This document shows positions 27,182 to 34,674 of a DNA stretch of 64,000 nt, one piece after another. Below the pieces are notes generated by a model that was not told where the DNA came from, did no database searches, and worked only from the letters and a program-made list of their open reading frames with translations. Source of the stretch: Flavobacterium sp. (GTDB taxonomy: Bacteria > Bacteroidota > Bacteroidia > Flavobacteriales > Flavobacteriaceae). The position numbers and the translations under genes are program-made. The number at the start of each line of letters is the position of its first letter. The first letter of the stretch is position 1. The stretch spans positions 29,716 to 93,715 of the forward strand of contig NZ_JAIXTJ010000039.1 in assembly GCF_027483985.1 (NCBI RefSeq), given 5' to 3'.

Positions 27182-29041
27182 ATGAAAAAATACATCCTTT
27201 CCATTGCGCTTGTTTCCTTGTTGTATGGTTGCAAATCAGCATCAACTGTTGCTACAAAAGAAAAATCAGAAATTAATGTTTCAATAAATTTAAACGATGT
27301 AAAAGAAGACAAACTTCTTGTTACCGTAACAGCGCCAACAATAACTACAGACGAAATAGTTTATCACGTTCCGAAAATAATTCCTGGAACCTATTCTGAA
27401 GATGATTATGGAAAATTTATTGAGGATGTAAAAGCATTTGATGCAAAAGGAAATCCGCTTCAAGTTGAGAAACTAAGCACTAATTCGTGGACAATTAAAG
27501 AAGCTAAAAAATTAGATAAATTAACTTATTTAGTGAACGACACCTACGATATTGAAAGTGGCGGTGGTTTTGGTAGTGGTATTTTTTCGCCTGCAGGAAC
27601 AAATATACTTGAAGGTAAAAACTTTATGTTAAACAATCACGGTTTTGTTGGATATTTTGAAAACAAAAAAGATTTAACTTATAAATTGAATATTACCCAT
27701 TCTGAAAAACTGTTTGGCGCAACCTCTTTGATTGACACTGACAGCAGCAATTTATCGGATACTTTTGTTGTTTCAAGATATAATGATTTGGTTGACAATC
27801 CGATAATGTATTCAAAGCCTGATTACGTTACCTTCAACGTTGACGGAATGGACATTCTTTTAAGTGTCTATTCACCAAATGATAAGCACACAGCCAAAAC
27901 ACTTTCTGCAGATTTAGAAAAATGCATGCGTGCCCAAAAGAAATTTTTAGGTGCCGTAAATAACAATAAAAAATATTCTGTTTTATTGTATTTATCAGAA
28001 ATGAAAAAAACAGATGCAAAAGGATTTGGTGCTTTAGAACATAACAGTTCGACTACCGTAGTTTTTCCAGAAATGATGGCTGCTGGTATGCTAGGTAAAC
28101 AAATTATTGATGTGGTATCTCACGAATTTTTTCACATTGTAACACCATTAGGAGTTCATTCTAATGAAATTCATTATTTTGATTTTAATGCTCCTAAAAT
28201 GTCACAACATTTATGGATGTATGAAGGCGTAACAGAATATTTTGCTAATTTATTTCAAGTAAATCAAGGTTTAATTACCGAAGATGCATTTTACAAAAGA
28301 ATGGATGAAAAAATAAGAGGCGCAAAGCGAATGAACGATACAATGCCTTTTACAACGATGAGTCAAAACGTATTGGTGGAACCATACAAATCACAATATC
28401 TTAATGTTTATGAAAAAGGTGCTTTGATTGGAATGTGTATTGACATTATTATTCGTGAAAAAAGTAACGGAGAAAGAGGAATTTTAGATTTGATGCAAAA
28501 ATTAACTAATGAGTTTGGACCTACAAAACCATTTAATGACAATGAACTTTTTGCGAAAATTACCGAAATGACCTATCCAGAAGTTGGAAGTTTTTTAGAA
28601 ACTTATGTTGCTGGTCCAACGCCAATACCTTATGAAACTTATTTTGCAAAAGTTGGGATTGTAAAAGGAAAATTCAAAAAAGCAGGCAATCCGTTTTTAA
28701 ACAGTGCTAAATCGGCTGGAATTACAGGAAATCCTACAACCAAAGAGATTATTGTTAGAAACAACACTGAGTTAAGTACGTTTATTACCACTATCGGATT
28801 AAAAGCTGATGATGTAATCACCGCAATAAACGGAACAAATTACAACTTAGATACTTTATCAGAAATGATGACTACGGCACAAAACTGGAAAGATGGTGAA
28901 GCTGTAACTATCAAAATAAAACGTAACGAAAAAGAACAAACATTAACTGGCAAAGCTATAGTATCTTATCAAGATGCCGAAGGTTATCAGTTAATTGACA
29001 CTACAAAACAGGCTTTGAAAGAAGCTTGGTTAAAAGGGTAA
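27182..29041 (+). CDS. M61 family metallopeptidase with PDZ domain (glycyl aminopeptidase-like), lipoprotein
   Basis: A 619-residue lipoprotein (lipobox YGC, Cys17). The N-terminal beta domain is followed by the zinc site HEFFH (HExxH) near residue 319, and a downstream glutamate in MYEGVTEYFANL, as in M61 peptidases. A C-terminal PDZ-like domain starts near residue 510 (GITGNP...LKADDVITAINGTNY). M61 members cleave N-terminal glycine or other residues; this one would act on periplasmic or extracellular peptides. It is followed by a terminator. Confidence 0.9.
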   Translation: MKKYILSIALVSLLYGCKSASTVATKEKSEINVSINLNDVKEDKLLVTVTAPTITTDEIVYHVPKIIPGTYSEDDYGKFIEDVKAFDAKGNPLQVEKLSTNSWTIKEAKKLDKLTYLVNDTYDIESGGGFGSGIFSPAGTNILEGKNFMLNNHGFVGYFENKKDLTYKLNITHSEKLFGATSLIDTDSSNLSDTFVVSRYNDLVDNPIMYSKPDYVTFNVDGMDILLSVYSPNDKHTAKTLSADLEKCMRAQKKFLGAVNNNKKYSVLLYLSEMKKTDAKGFGALEHNSSTTVVFPEMMAAGMLGKQIIDVVSHEFFHIVTPLGVHSNEIHYFDFNAPKMSQHLWMYEGVTEYFANLFQVNQGLITEDAFYKRMDEKIRGAKRMNDTMPFTTMSQNVLVEPYKSQYLNVYEKGALIGMCIDIIIREKSNGERGILDLMQKLTNEFGPTKPFNDNELFAKITEMTYPEVGSFLETYVAGPTPIPYETYFAKVGIVKGKFKKAGNPFLNSAKSAGITGNPTTKEIIVRNNTELSTFITTIGLKADDVITAINGTNYNLDTLSEMMTTAQNWKDGEAVTIKIKRNEKEQTLTGKAIVSYQDAEGYQLIDTTKQALKEAWLKG

Positions 29042-29061
29042 ACTTGAATATGCCTTTTTTT

Positions 29062-29098
29062 AAATCCTCAATTTATGTTATAGATTGAGGATTTTTTT
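29062..29098 (+). terminator. Rho-independent terminator
   Basis: AAATCCTCAAT (29062-29072) and ATTGAGGATTT (29084-29094) form a perfect 11-bp stem followed by Ts. Confidence 0.88.
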
Positions 29099-29125
29099 AT
29101 TATTTTGCCGAAAATAAAATAAATC

Positions 29126-29845
29126 ATGCGTAAAATAATTATTGCTTTACTATCATTAGTAGTAATCACTTCTTGTTCTGAAAAAAAATCAGACAAAAAT
29201 CTTCAAATAACCGGAAATATTAAAGGGTTAAAAAAAGGAACATTATACATTCAAAGAATCAAAGACACTACACTCGTAGCAATTGACACGATTAAAATTG
29301 ATGGCGATTCTCATTTTACAAGTGAAATGAATATTGAATCACCAGAAATGTTGTACCTATTTTTAGACCGAGGTGTTTCAAATTCGGTTGATAACAACTT
29401 ACCGTTTTTTGTTGAACCAGGAAAAATAAATATCGAATCCTCTTTAGAATTTTTTACAGCAGATGCTAAAATTACAGGATCAAAAAATCAAGAGCTTTAT
29501 GATGAATATAAAAAAGTGGTTTCGCGCTATGTTGACCAAAATTTAGATTTAGTTCAAAAAAGATTTAATGCTTATAAAACTAAAAACACCTCTGAATTAG
29601 CAAAAATTCAAGCAGAGCAAGATAATATCTTAAAAAGAAAGTATTTATACTCTACCAATTTTGCAGTAAATAATGCTAGTCACGATGTTGCACCTTATAT
29701 TGCAATTGCCGAAATATATGACATCAATCTGAAATATCTTGATACAATTCAAAAATCATTAACGCCAACTATTTCTAAATCGCTTTACGGAAAACAATTA
29801 AAGCAATTAATTGAAGAAAGAAAAAAGTTAGAAGAAGTAAAATAA
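29126..29845 (+). CDS. DUF4369 lipoprotein
   Basis: A 239-residue lipoprotein (lipobox TSC, Cys17). Residues about 27-115 match DUF4369 (ITGNIKGLKKGTLYIQRIKDTTLVAIDTIKIDGD, FFVEPGKINIES), a domain usually found at the N-terminus of Bacteroidetes thioredoxin-like proteins. Here no thioredoxin domain follows: the rest is a long helical segment with no CxxC. It may be a surface-facing regulator or a stand-alone version; the role is unknown. Confidence 0.85.
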   Translation: MRKIIIALLSLVVITSCSEKKSDKNLQITGNIKGLKKGTLYIQRIKDTTLVAIDTIKIDGDSHFTSEMNIESPEMLYLFLDRGVSNSVDNNLPFFVEPGKINIESSLEFFTADAKITGSKNQELYDEYKKVVSRYVDQNLDLVQKRFNAYKTKNTSELAKIQAEQDNILKRKYLYSTNFAVNNASHDVAPYIAIAEIYDINLKYLDTIQKSLTPTISKSLYGKQLKQLIEERKKLEEVK

Positions 29846-29846
29846 A

Positions 29847-29886
29847 AAAAGCCCCAGAAACATTTTAGTTTTTGGGGCTTTTTTTT
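29847..29886. terminator. Bidirectional terminator
   Basis: AAAGCCCCAGAAAC pairs with GTTTTTGGGGCTTT around a short loop, flanked by A-run and T-run, between convergent genes. Confidence 0.9.
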
Positions 29887-29898
29887 ATCATATAATTT

Positions 29899-30879
29899 CT
29901 AGTTACAGGCTTTATCTAGATGTTTCTTTTTTCCGTTACTTCCGGGAGTTGTGCATAATGGAATATTTGCGAAAGGAAATACAGTGCCTGTTAACGGATT
30001 TGTAATTTCAATCTTAGTTGGAACACCATCACCATCATCGTCAATATCAATCATATTTGGCCTTCCGTCACCATCAGTATCTAAAAATGGTACTTCTATT
30101 AGGGTTTGTCCTCCAACATACTTAAAAGTATTAGAAAGTGGATTCTCCTTCCAACGTAAGGTTGCTGGAATTGCTGGATCTAAATTTCGTTCATCTTTAG
30201 ATAAAATCCCATCCCTATCGTGGTCTCGGTATCTTAACTCATACAATTTAAAACTAAAAATAATTGGAGTATAAGAAGTAACCGAACCTGCAGAATCGCT
30301 ATAGTAAGCTAAACCTGATGGTAAAAACATTACACCTGCACCGAAATCATTAAACGTTATAGGATTTGGACCTGGAGCTGTTGTATAAGTTCCTGTTTTG
30401 AAATTCGGAATAAGGTGTGACCAACCTGTAATTACATCTTGCAAACCGAACCACACGGGATTTGCAGCATTATCAAATTGAACGTCGCTTAAATTTATAC
30501 CTCTGTAAGAGATATGAATAGAATCGACTTGCGTTGGTCTTTTACCATTCACTCCATCTCCTTCTCTAAATTTAATAAAATATGTTTTATATTGAATGCC
30601 GTCTTCTGCAATCAAGGTATCTCTTAATGGATATTGTGTTTGCGTTCTAATAGACTGTTGTGTTCCTCCTGCCGGAATTTTCGTAAAAGTAACATCAAAA
30701 TTAGATGCATCAACAGTCATATAATGTGTATCAATGTATTCATCAATAGCTTTGATATCATCGGCATATTGCACAGCATAATCTCTAATTGGTGTTGGTT
30801 GGGTTTCATCTTCTTCACCACACGACACTAAAAGACTACAAAAAACAAAAACCGAAAGTATTTTAAAAATAGTATTCAT
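29899..30879 (-). CDS. FKBP-type peptidyl-prolyl isomerase lipoprotein with C-terminal Ca-binding-like repeats
   Basis: A 326-residue lipoprotein (Cys20 in LVSC). Residues about 115-215 resemble an FKBP domain (IHISYRGINL, GLQDVITGWSHLIPNFKTG, MFLPSGLAYYSDSAG), with the typical GW...L and Y. The C-terminal part holds acidic DxDxDG loops (RDHDRDGILSKDE; DTDGDGRPNMIDIDDDGDG) like thrombospondin type-3 repeats, likely to bind calcium. It is a predicted envelope folding helper. Fusion of FKBP with such repeats is a flavobacterial feature. Confidence 0.82.
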   Translation of the reverse strand: MNTIFKILSVFVFCSLLVSCGEEDETQPTPIRDYAVQYADDIKAIDEYIDTHYMTVDASNFDVTFTKIPAGGTQQSIRTQTQYPLRDTLIAEDGIQYKTYFIKFREGDGVNGKRPTQVDSIHISYRGINLSDVQFDNAANPVWFGLQDVITGWSHLIPNFKTGTYTTAPGPNPITFNDFGAGVMFLPSGLAYYSDSAGSVTSYTPIIFSFKLYELRYRDHDRDGILSKDERNLDPAIPATLRWKENPLSNTFKYVGGQTLIEVPFLDTDGDGRPNMIDIDDDGDGVPTKIEITNPLTGTVFPFANIPLCTTPGSNGKKKHLDKACN

Positions 30880-30958
30880 TATTTATCAAATTTAAGTGCG
30901 CAAGATACAATATTGATTTATTTTTGTAAACAATTTAACGTTGATTTTACATATTTTT

Positions 30959-31345
30959 ATGAGAGTAGATAAATACTTATGGTGTGTTCGATATTATAAA
31001 ACTAGAAATATGGTTACCGAAGCTTGTAAAAAAAACCATATTACAGTAAATGGCCAAGTAGCCAAAGCATCTAAAGAGGTTTTTCCAAGTGATAAAATTA
31101 CATTTCGAAAAGACCAAATTGTACATATAATAACCGTTTTGGACGTACCACCCAATCGCGTTGGTGCTAAATTAGTTGATGTGTACCGCAAAGATGAAAC
31201 TCCTGCAGAGTCTTTTGCTCATTTAGAATTACTAAAATTATCTAAAGAACATTATAGAAAAACAGGCACAGGTCGACCGACCAAAAAAGATCGTAGAGAT
31301 TTAGATGATTTAGAATTCAATACCGAAAACGATGAATCTGAATAG
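30959..31345 (+). CDS. S4-domain RNA-binding protein (Hsp15-like)
   Basis: A 128-residue protein. The ATG at 30959 is preferred to one 18 bp upstream because it matches the family N-terminus MRVDKYLWCVR. The S4 RNA-binding domain occupies about residues 1-60 (TRNMVTEACKKNHITVNGQVAKAS), and the tail is Arg/Lys rich with RPTKKDRRDLDD as in Hsp15. Hsp15 rescues stalled 50S subunits still carrying nascent chains; assignment at family level only. The next gene overlaps its end by 14 bp. Confidence 0.85.
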   Translation: MRVDKYLWCVRYYKTRNMVTEACKKNHITVNGQVAKASKEVFPSDKITFRKDQIVHIITVLDVPPNRVGAKLVDVYRKDETPAESFAHLELLKLSKEHYRKTGTGRPTKKDRRDLDDLEFNTENDESE

Positions 31346-31913
31346 CGATTATTGGGAACAACGATACCAAAATAACGATACAACTTGGGACATCGGAACT
31401 ATTTCTACACCATTAAAAGAGTATATTGATCAACTAAAGGACAAATCAATTAAAATTTTAATTCCTGGTGCTGGAAATGGTTATGAATTTGAGTACTTAA
31501 TTTCTAAGGGATTTAATAATGTATTTGTATTAGATTTTGCTCAAGCACCACTTGACTCTATCTCAAAAAGAGTGTCTGAATGCAACACAAATCAATTAAT
31601 TAAATCAGACTTTTTTGAACATTCAGGCAACTACGATTTAATTATCGAACAAACCTTTTTCTGTGCAATAAAACCAGCATTAAGAACTGCTTATGTACAT
31701 AAAATGGAAAGCTTATTAAATCAAAATGGTAAAATTATTGGGTTATTACTTCAATTCCCACTAACCGAAATTGGTCCACCTTTTGGAGGATCGAAAGAAG
31801 AATATTCGTCCTTGTTCCAAAATAGTTTTAAAATAAAAACGCTTGAAACGGCATATAATTCAATAAAACCACGAGAAGGAAAGGAACTCTTTTTTATATT
31901 TACAAAAAAATAG
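31332..31913 (+). CDS. TPMT-like SAM-dependent methyltransferase
   Basis: A 193-residue enzyme. The thiopurine methyltransferase signature is seen: YWEQRY...WDIG....PLKEYID, the SAM-binding ILIPGAGNGYEFEYL, VLDFA, and the later EQTFFCAI with FGGSKEEY. It transfers a methyl group from SAM to a small sulfur- or halide-type substrate; the natural substrate is unknown. Its start overlaps the S4 gene by 14 bp, which implies translational coupling, and the phosphoribosyltransferase gene starts 4 bp later. Confidence 0.85.
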   Translation: MNLNSDYWEQRYQNNDTTWDIGTISTPLKEYIDQLKDKSIKILIPGAGNGYEFEYLISKGFNNVFVLDFAQAPLDSISKRVSECNTNQLIKSDFFEHSGNYDLIIEQTFFCAIKPALRTAYVHKMESLLNQNGKIIGLLLQFPLTEIGPPFGGSKEEYSSLFQNSFKIKTLETAYNSIKPREGKELFFIFTKK

Positions 31914-31917
31914 CACA

Positions 31918-32415
31918 ATGAGTCAAAATATTATTTTAACAAATCAAGAAATTGAGCATAAAATTAAGAGAATTGCTTATCAAATTTATGAAACATTCGT
32001 TGATGAAGAAAGTATTGTGTTGGCAGGAATTGCATCAAATGGCTACCTATTAGCAGAAAAATTAGCTACTGTTCTTACTGAGATTTCGTCTATTGAAGTG
32101 GTTTTGTGTGAAGTAAAAATTGATAAAGCAAACCCAAATTCTGAAATTTTCACGTCAATTACTAGTGACCTTTATCAAAACAAAGGAATTGTTCTAGTTG
32201 ATGATGTTTTAAATTCAGGTTCTACTCTGATGTATGGAGTGAAACATTTTTTAAATGTACCATTGAAGAAATTTAAAACCGCTGTTTTAGTTGATCGCAA
32301 CCACAAAAAATATCCAATTAAAGTAGATTTTAAAGGAATTTCACTGTCAACATCTTTACACGAGCACGTTGCCGTTGTTTTTACTGAAAATGAAAGTTAC
32401 GCTGAATTAAGTTAA
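31918..32415 (+). CDS. Phosphoribosyltransferase (PyrR-like)
   Basis: A 165-residue type I phosphoribosyltransferase. The PRPP-binding motif VLVDDVLNSGSTL (near residue 96-108) is intact, with an upstream flexible hood and a LCEVKIDKA segment similar to PyrR/uracil PRTases. It moves a ribose-5-phosphate onto a nucleobase. It is last in the S4-TPMT-PRT run and overlaps the end of aroK by 9 bp from the other strand. Confidence 0.88.
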   Translation: MSQNIILTNQEIEHKIKRIAYQIYETFVDEESIVLAGIASNGYLLAEKLATVLTEISSIEVVLCEVKIDKANPNSEIFTSITSDLYQNKGIVLVDDVLNSGSTLMYGVKHFLNVPLKKFKTAVLVDRNHKKYPIKVDFKGISLSTSLHEHVAVVFTENESYAELS

Positions 32416-32925
32416 CAACTCTTTTACTTCATTGGCTATGTCTTCAATGCTTTTTCCATCAATAGCTATTGAATGGGTAGCTTGGTTGTAATAAAAACTT
32501 CTATCAAAAAGATGTTTAGCTATAAATTCTTTAATTTCACTATCGTCTAAATTGGCAATCAGTGGACGTTTTTGTTTTTCAACTATCAAACGATTGAATA
32601 AAGTATCAACAGAAGCTCTTAAATAAATAGAAATAACATTATTTTCTTTTAACAACTCGTGATTGTTAAAATAGCACGGCGTACCTCCACCAGTACTAAT
32701 AATTATCGAACGATCATCACTTAACAACTCTTTAAAAAGTTGATGTTCTTGCTTTCTAAAAAATAGCTCTCCTTTTTTTTGAAAAATTTCTTTAATTGAC
32801 ATTTGACATTTTTTTTCGATCAATTCATCTAATTCCACAGCGGAAATTCCAGTCAAAAATTCTAATTTTTGTGATATTACCGATTTGCCGCTTCCCATGT
32901 AACCTATTAAAACAACTTTTTTCAT
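32407..32925 (-). CDS. aroK: Shikimate kinase
   Basis: A 172-residue enzyme that phosphorylates shikimate in the aromatic amino acid pathway. Walker A is GYMGSGKS at residues 8-15; the shikimate-binding positions are ELDELIE (Asp), FFRKQE (Arg) and STGGGTP (glycines); the lid arginine is in KRPLI. Full length for the family. It is transcribed towards the phosphoribosyltransferase, and the two genes overlap tail to tail by 9 bp. Its upstream region abuts the tRNA promoter. Confidence 0.95.
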   Translation of the reverse strand: MKKVVLIGYMGSGKSVISQKLEFLTGISAVELDELIEKKCQMSIKEIFQKKGELFFRKQEHQLFKELLSDDRSIIISTGGGTPCYFNNHELLKENNVISIYLRASVDTLFNRLIVEKQKRPLIANLDDSEIKEFIAKHLFDRSFYYNQATHSIAIDGKSIEDIANEVKELLT

Positions 32926-32995
32926 AGAATAAAACCTTATAAATTAAGGCGTTAAGATATATTATTAAAAAAAGGTAAATTTAAAGCAAAATTGC

Positions 32996-33027
32996 TTTGA
33001 AAAATAAATAATATCGCCTTATATTTG
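32996..33027 (+). promoter_or_regulatory. tRNA operon promoter
   Basis: TTTG (32996-32999), a 20-bp spacer and TATATTTG (33020-33027) give an exact match to the Bacteroidetes promoter consensus, 24 bp before the first tRNA-Lys. It is the best promoter in the window. Confidence 0.85.
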
Positions 33028-33051
33028 CACCCGCATTCAAGAAATGAAAAT

Positions 33052-33124
33052 GACTCGATAGCTCAGTTGGTAGAGCACATCACTTTTAATGATGGGGTCC
33101 TGGGTTCGAGCCCCAGTCGGGTCA
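33052..33124 (+). tRNA. tRNA-Lys (anticodon TTT), copy 1
   Basis: A 73-nt tRNA without encoded CCA. The acceptor stem GACTCGA pairs with TCGGGTC (one G-U), the discriminator is A, the D arm is GCTC/GAGC, and the loop CTTTTAA carries anticodon TTT at 33085-33087. The T arm is CTGGG/CCCAG with TTCGAGC. An identical copy follows 110 bp downstream. Confidence 0.97.
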
Positions 33125-33161
33125 CAAATTGGCCTTAGTCTAATGAAATATTGAATGCAAT

Positions 33162-33234
33162 GACTCGATAGCTCAGTTGGTAGAGCACATCACTTTTAAT
33201 GATGGGGTCCTGGGTTCGAGCCCCAGTCGGGTCA
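33162..33234 (+). tRNA. tRNA-Lys (anticodon TTT), copy 2
   Basis: Identical in sequence to the first tRNA-Lys, starting exactly 110 bp later. Anticodon TTT lies at 33195-33197. The tRNA sequences match across their whole length while the spacer between them is unrelated, which indicates duplication of the gene. A terminator follows. Confidence 0.97.
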
Positions 33235-33235
33235 C

Positions 33236-33268
33236 AAAAAAAGTCGAGCTATATGCTTGACTTTTTTT
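33236..33268 (+). terminator. Terminator after the tRNA-Lys pair
   Basis: AAAAAGTCGAGC and GCTTGACTTTTT form a stem with one G-U pair, and a T-run follows. Confidence 0.8.
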
Positions 33269-33274
33269 ATTTAA

Positions 33275-33356
33275 GGCTTCGTGGAGAAATTGGTAGACTT
33301 GCTACTTTGAGGTGGTAGTGCTGAAAGGCGTGTGGGTTCGAATCCCATCGAAGTCA
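33275..33356 (+). tRNA. tRNA-Leu (anticodon GAG)
   Basis: An 82-nt class II tRNA. Acceptor stem GGCTTCG/CGAAGTC, anticodon stem CTACT/GGTAG with loop TTGAGGT (anticodon GAG at 33309-33311), a long variable arm (TGCTGAAAGGCG), and T arm GTGGG/TCCCAT-like with TTCGAAT. The discriminator is A and CCA is not encoded. Its last 16 nt are repeated 116 bp further on. Confidence 0.95.
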
Positions 33357-33572
33357 CGGATGAATAGAATTCTAAATTAAAAGCTGAAAGCTTGCTTTCA
33401 AGTTTTTGATTTGGAATTTTATTTTTAAAACGGAGTTTTAAAGGATGGACGAAGTCAATCCCATCGAAGTCACGGATGAATAGAATTCTAAATTAAAAGC
33501 TGAAAGCTTGCTTTCAAGTTTTTGATTTGGAATTTTTTTTTAATTAGAATTTTAAAAGATAGACCAAGCAAT
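33341..33572. repeat. Tandem repeat starting in the tRNA-Leu 3' end (80 bp perfect, period 116 bp)
   Basis: The 80 bp at 33341-33420, beginning with the last 16 nt of the tRNA-Leu, recur without change at 33457-33536. The following 36 bp also recur but with several differences (to about 33572). Each unit contains a long hairpin: an AATTC(T/C)AAAT-type outer arm pairs with ATTTGGAATT, and TGAAAGC pairs with GCTTTCA. The first hairpin probably terminates tRNA-Leu transcription. A second tRNA 3' end beside a tRNA gene is what site-specific integration or excision can leave; no integrase or cargo is present, so slippage is equally possible. Confidence 0.85.
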
Positions 33573-33675
33573 ACCTGCAAAATCATTCCCAAATTAAATC
33601 CAAACTAAAGGTATTCTTCGCTTTAGATTTTTATAATCAAAAATCATTATTGCCAAATAATTTTAAAAAATATCA

Positions 33676-33710
33676 TTTTGTTTAATTTTTTTATTACTTT
33701 TGTTTAACAA
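33676..33710 (+). promoter_or_regulatory. carH-like gene promoter with TTGTTTAA repeats
   Basis: TACTTTTG (33695-33702) is an exact -7 box. TTTTGTTTAA occurs at 33676-33685 and again at 33698-33707, 22 bp apart. The second copy is part of TTGTTTAACAA (33700-33710), which is palindromic apart from its centre base. This layout is nearly the same as that before crtI and suggests autoregulation by the encoded regulator. Confidence 0.65.
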
Positions 33711-33723
33711 AAATTAAAAAACA

Positions 33724-34620
33724 ATGAACAGTGTTAAAAATACTTTCAGTATAAAAGACTTAGAAAACCTTTCAGGAATCAAAGCTCACACTATTAGGAT
33801 ATGGGAAAAACGTTATAACGTTTTAGAACCAATGAGAACAGATACCAACATCCGTTTTTATGATTTATCTGCTTTACAAAAGCTTTTGAACATAACATTG
33901 TTACATGATTATGGCTATAAAATATCGAAGATATCTAAAATGCCTCAAGAAAAAATTCCCGAATTAGTTCGTGACATCGTTTCTGCTAAAAGTGCCAAAA
34001 GCCACGCGATAAGTTCATTCAAGTTAGCAATGATGAATTTTGATCAGGCACTGTTTTTTAATACCTATAATTCATTACTTTCCGAAAAATCTTTTAGAGA
34101 AATTTTTTACGAAGTGTTCATTCCATTGATGGAAGAAATAGGTTTTCTGTGGCAAGCAGAAACCATTACACCAGCTCACGAACACTTTATTAGTTATTTA
34201 ATCAAACTAAAATTATTGACTAACACTGAAAAAATTCAAACTGAAAATCCAACCAAAGACGACCGACTATTTGTGCTTTATCTTCCGATGAATGAGATTC
34301 ATGAATTGGGATTAATGTATGTAAATTATGAAATCCTAAATAGTGGGTACAAAACCATTTATTTAGGAGAAAGTGTTCCACTAGAAAGTTTAAAAGATTT
34401 AAAAAAATATTTCGATAACATTACCTACATTTGCTATATGACAGTTGAGCCTGAAAAGGCTGAAATAAATAATTATCTAAAAGAGTTAAAAGAAGAAATT
34501 CTTGATGATACATCTGAATTGTGGTTATTAGGAAGAATGACAGATCATTTAGAACCCAAAAATCTAAATGACAAAACAAGAATATTTAAGTCAATCAGTG
34601 ATTTAGTTGGAAACATATAA
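33724..34620 (+). CDS. carH: MerR-type regulator with cobalamin-binding domain (CarH/LitR-like)
   Basis: A 298-residue protein. The N-terminal MerR helix-turn-helix (FSIKDLENLSGIKAHTIRIWEKRYNVLEP...RFYD) binds DNA. The middle helical bundle has W143-x9-E153-H154, the Wx9EH motif that in CarH sits above the upper face of adenosylcobalamin. The Rossmann-like C-terminal domain has E191-x-H193-x-x-G196, matching DxHxxG (lower axial ligand) but with Glu for Asp. CarH binds promoters in the dark as a tetramer and falls apart on blue-green light, releasing carotenoid genes. Adjacent crtI, crtB and crtZ support that role. The Glu change means B12 binding needs proof. The symbol is by similarity. Confidence 0.85.
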   Translation: MNSVKNTFSIKDLENLSGIKAHTIRIWEKRYNVLEPMRTDTNIRFYDLSALQKLLNITLLHDYGYKISKISKMPQEKIPELVRDIVSAKSAKSHAISSFKLAMMNFDQALFFNTYNSLLSEKSFREIFYEVFIPLMEEIGFLWQAETITPAHEHFISYLIKLKLLTNTEKIQTENPTKDDRLFVLYLPMNEIHELGLMYVNYEILNSGYKTIYLGESVPLESLKDLKKYFDNITYICYMTVEPEKAEINNYLKELKEEILDDTSELWLLGRMTDHLEPKNLNDKTRIFKSISDLVGNI

Positions 34621-34640
34621 ATTTTTCTTAAAAGTTTTTT

Positions 34641-34674
34641 ATTGTTTAACTTTTTACTACTTTTGTTAAACAAT
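34641..34674 (+). promoter_or_regulatory. crtI promoter and inverted-repeat operator
   Basis: ATTGTTTAAC (34641-34650) and GTTAAACAAT (34665-34674) are perfect 10-bp inverted arms around a 14-bp spacer. The spacer contains the -7 box TACTTTTG (34658-34665, sharing its last G with the right arm). The right arm ends at the base before the crtI ATG (34675), so a bound protein would cover the -7 box and the start of the transcript. The core TTGTTTAA-N16-TTAAACAA is also at 11120-11151. Confidence 0.7.

Noticed and set aside
34642..34674. Non-ATG start for crtI 33 bp upstream
   Set aside because: The extra codons are the operator and -7 box; the family dinucleotide motif sits properly after the ATG at 34675.
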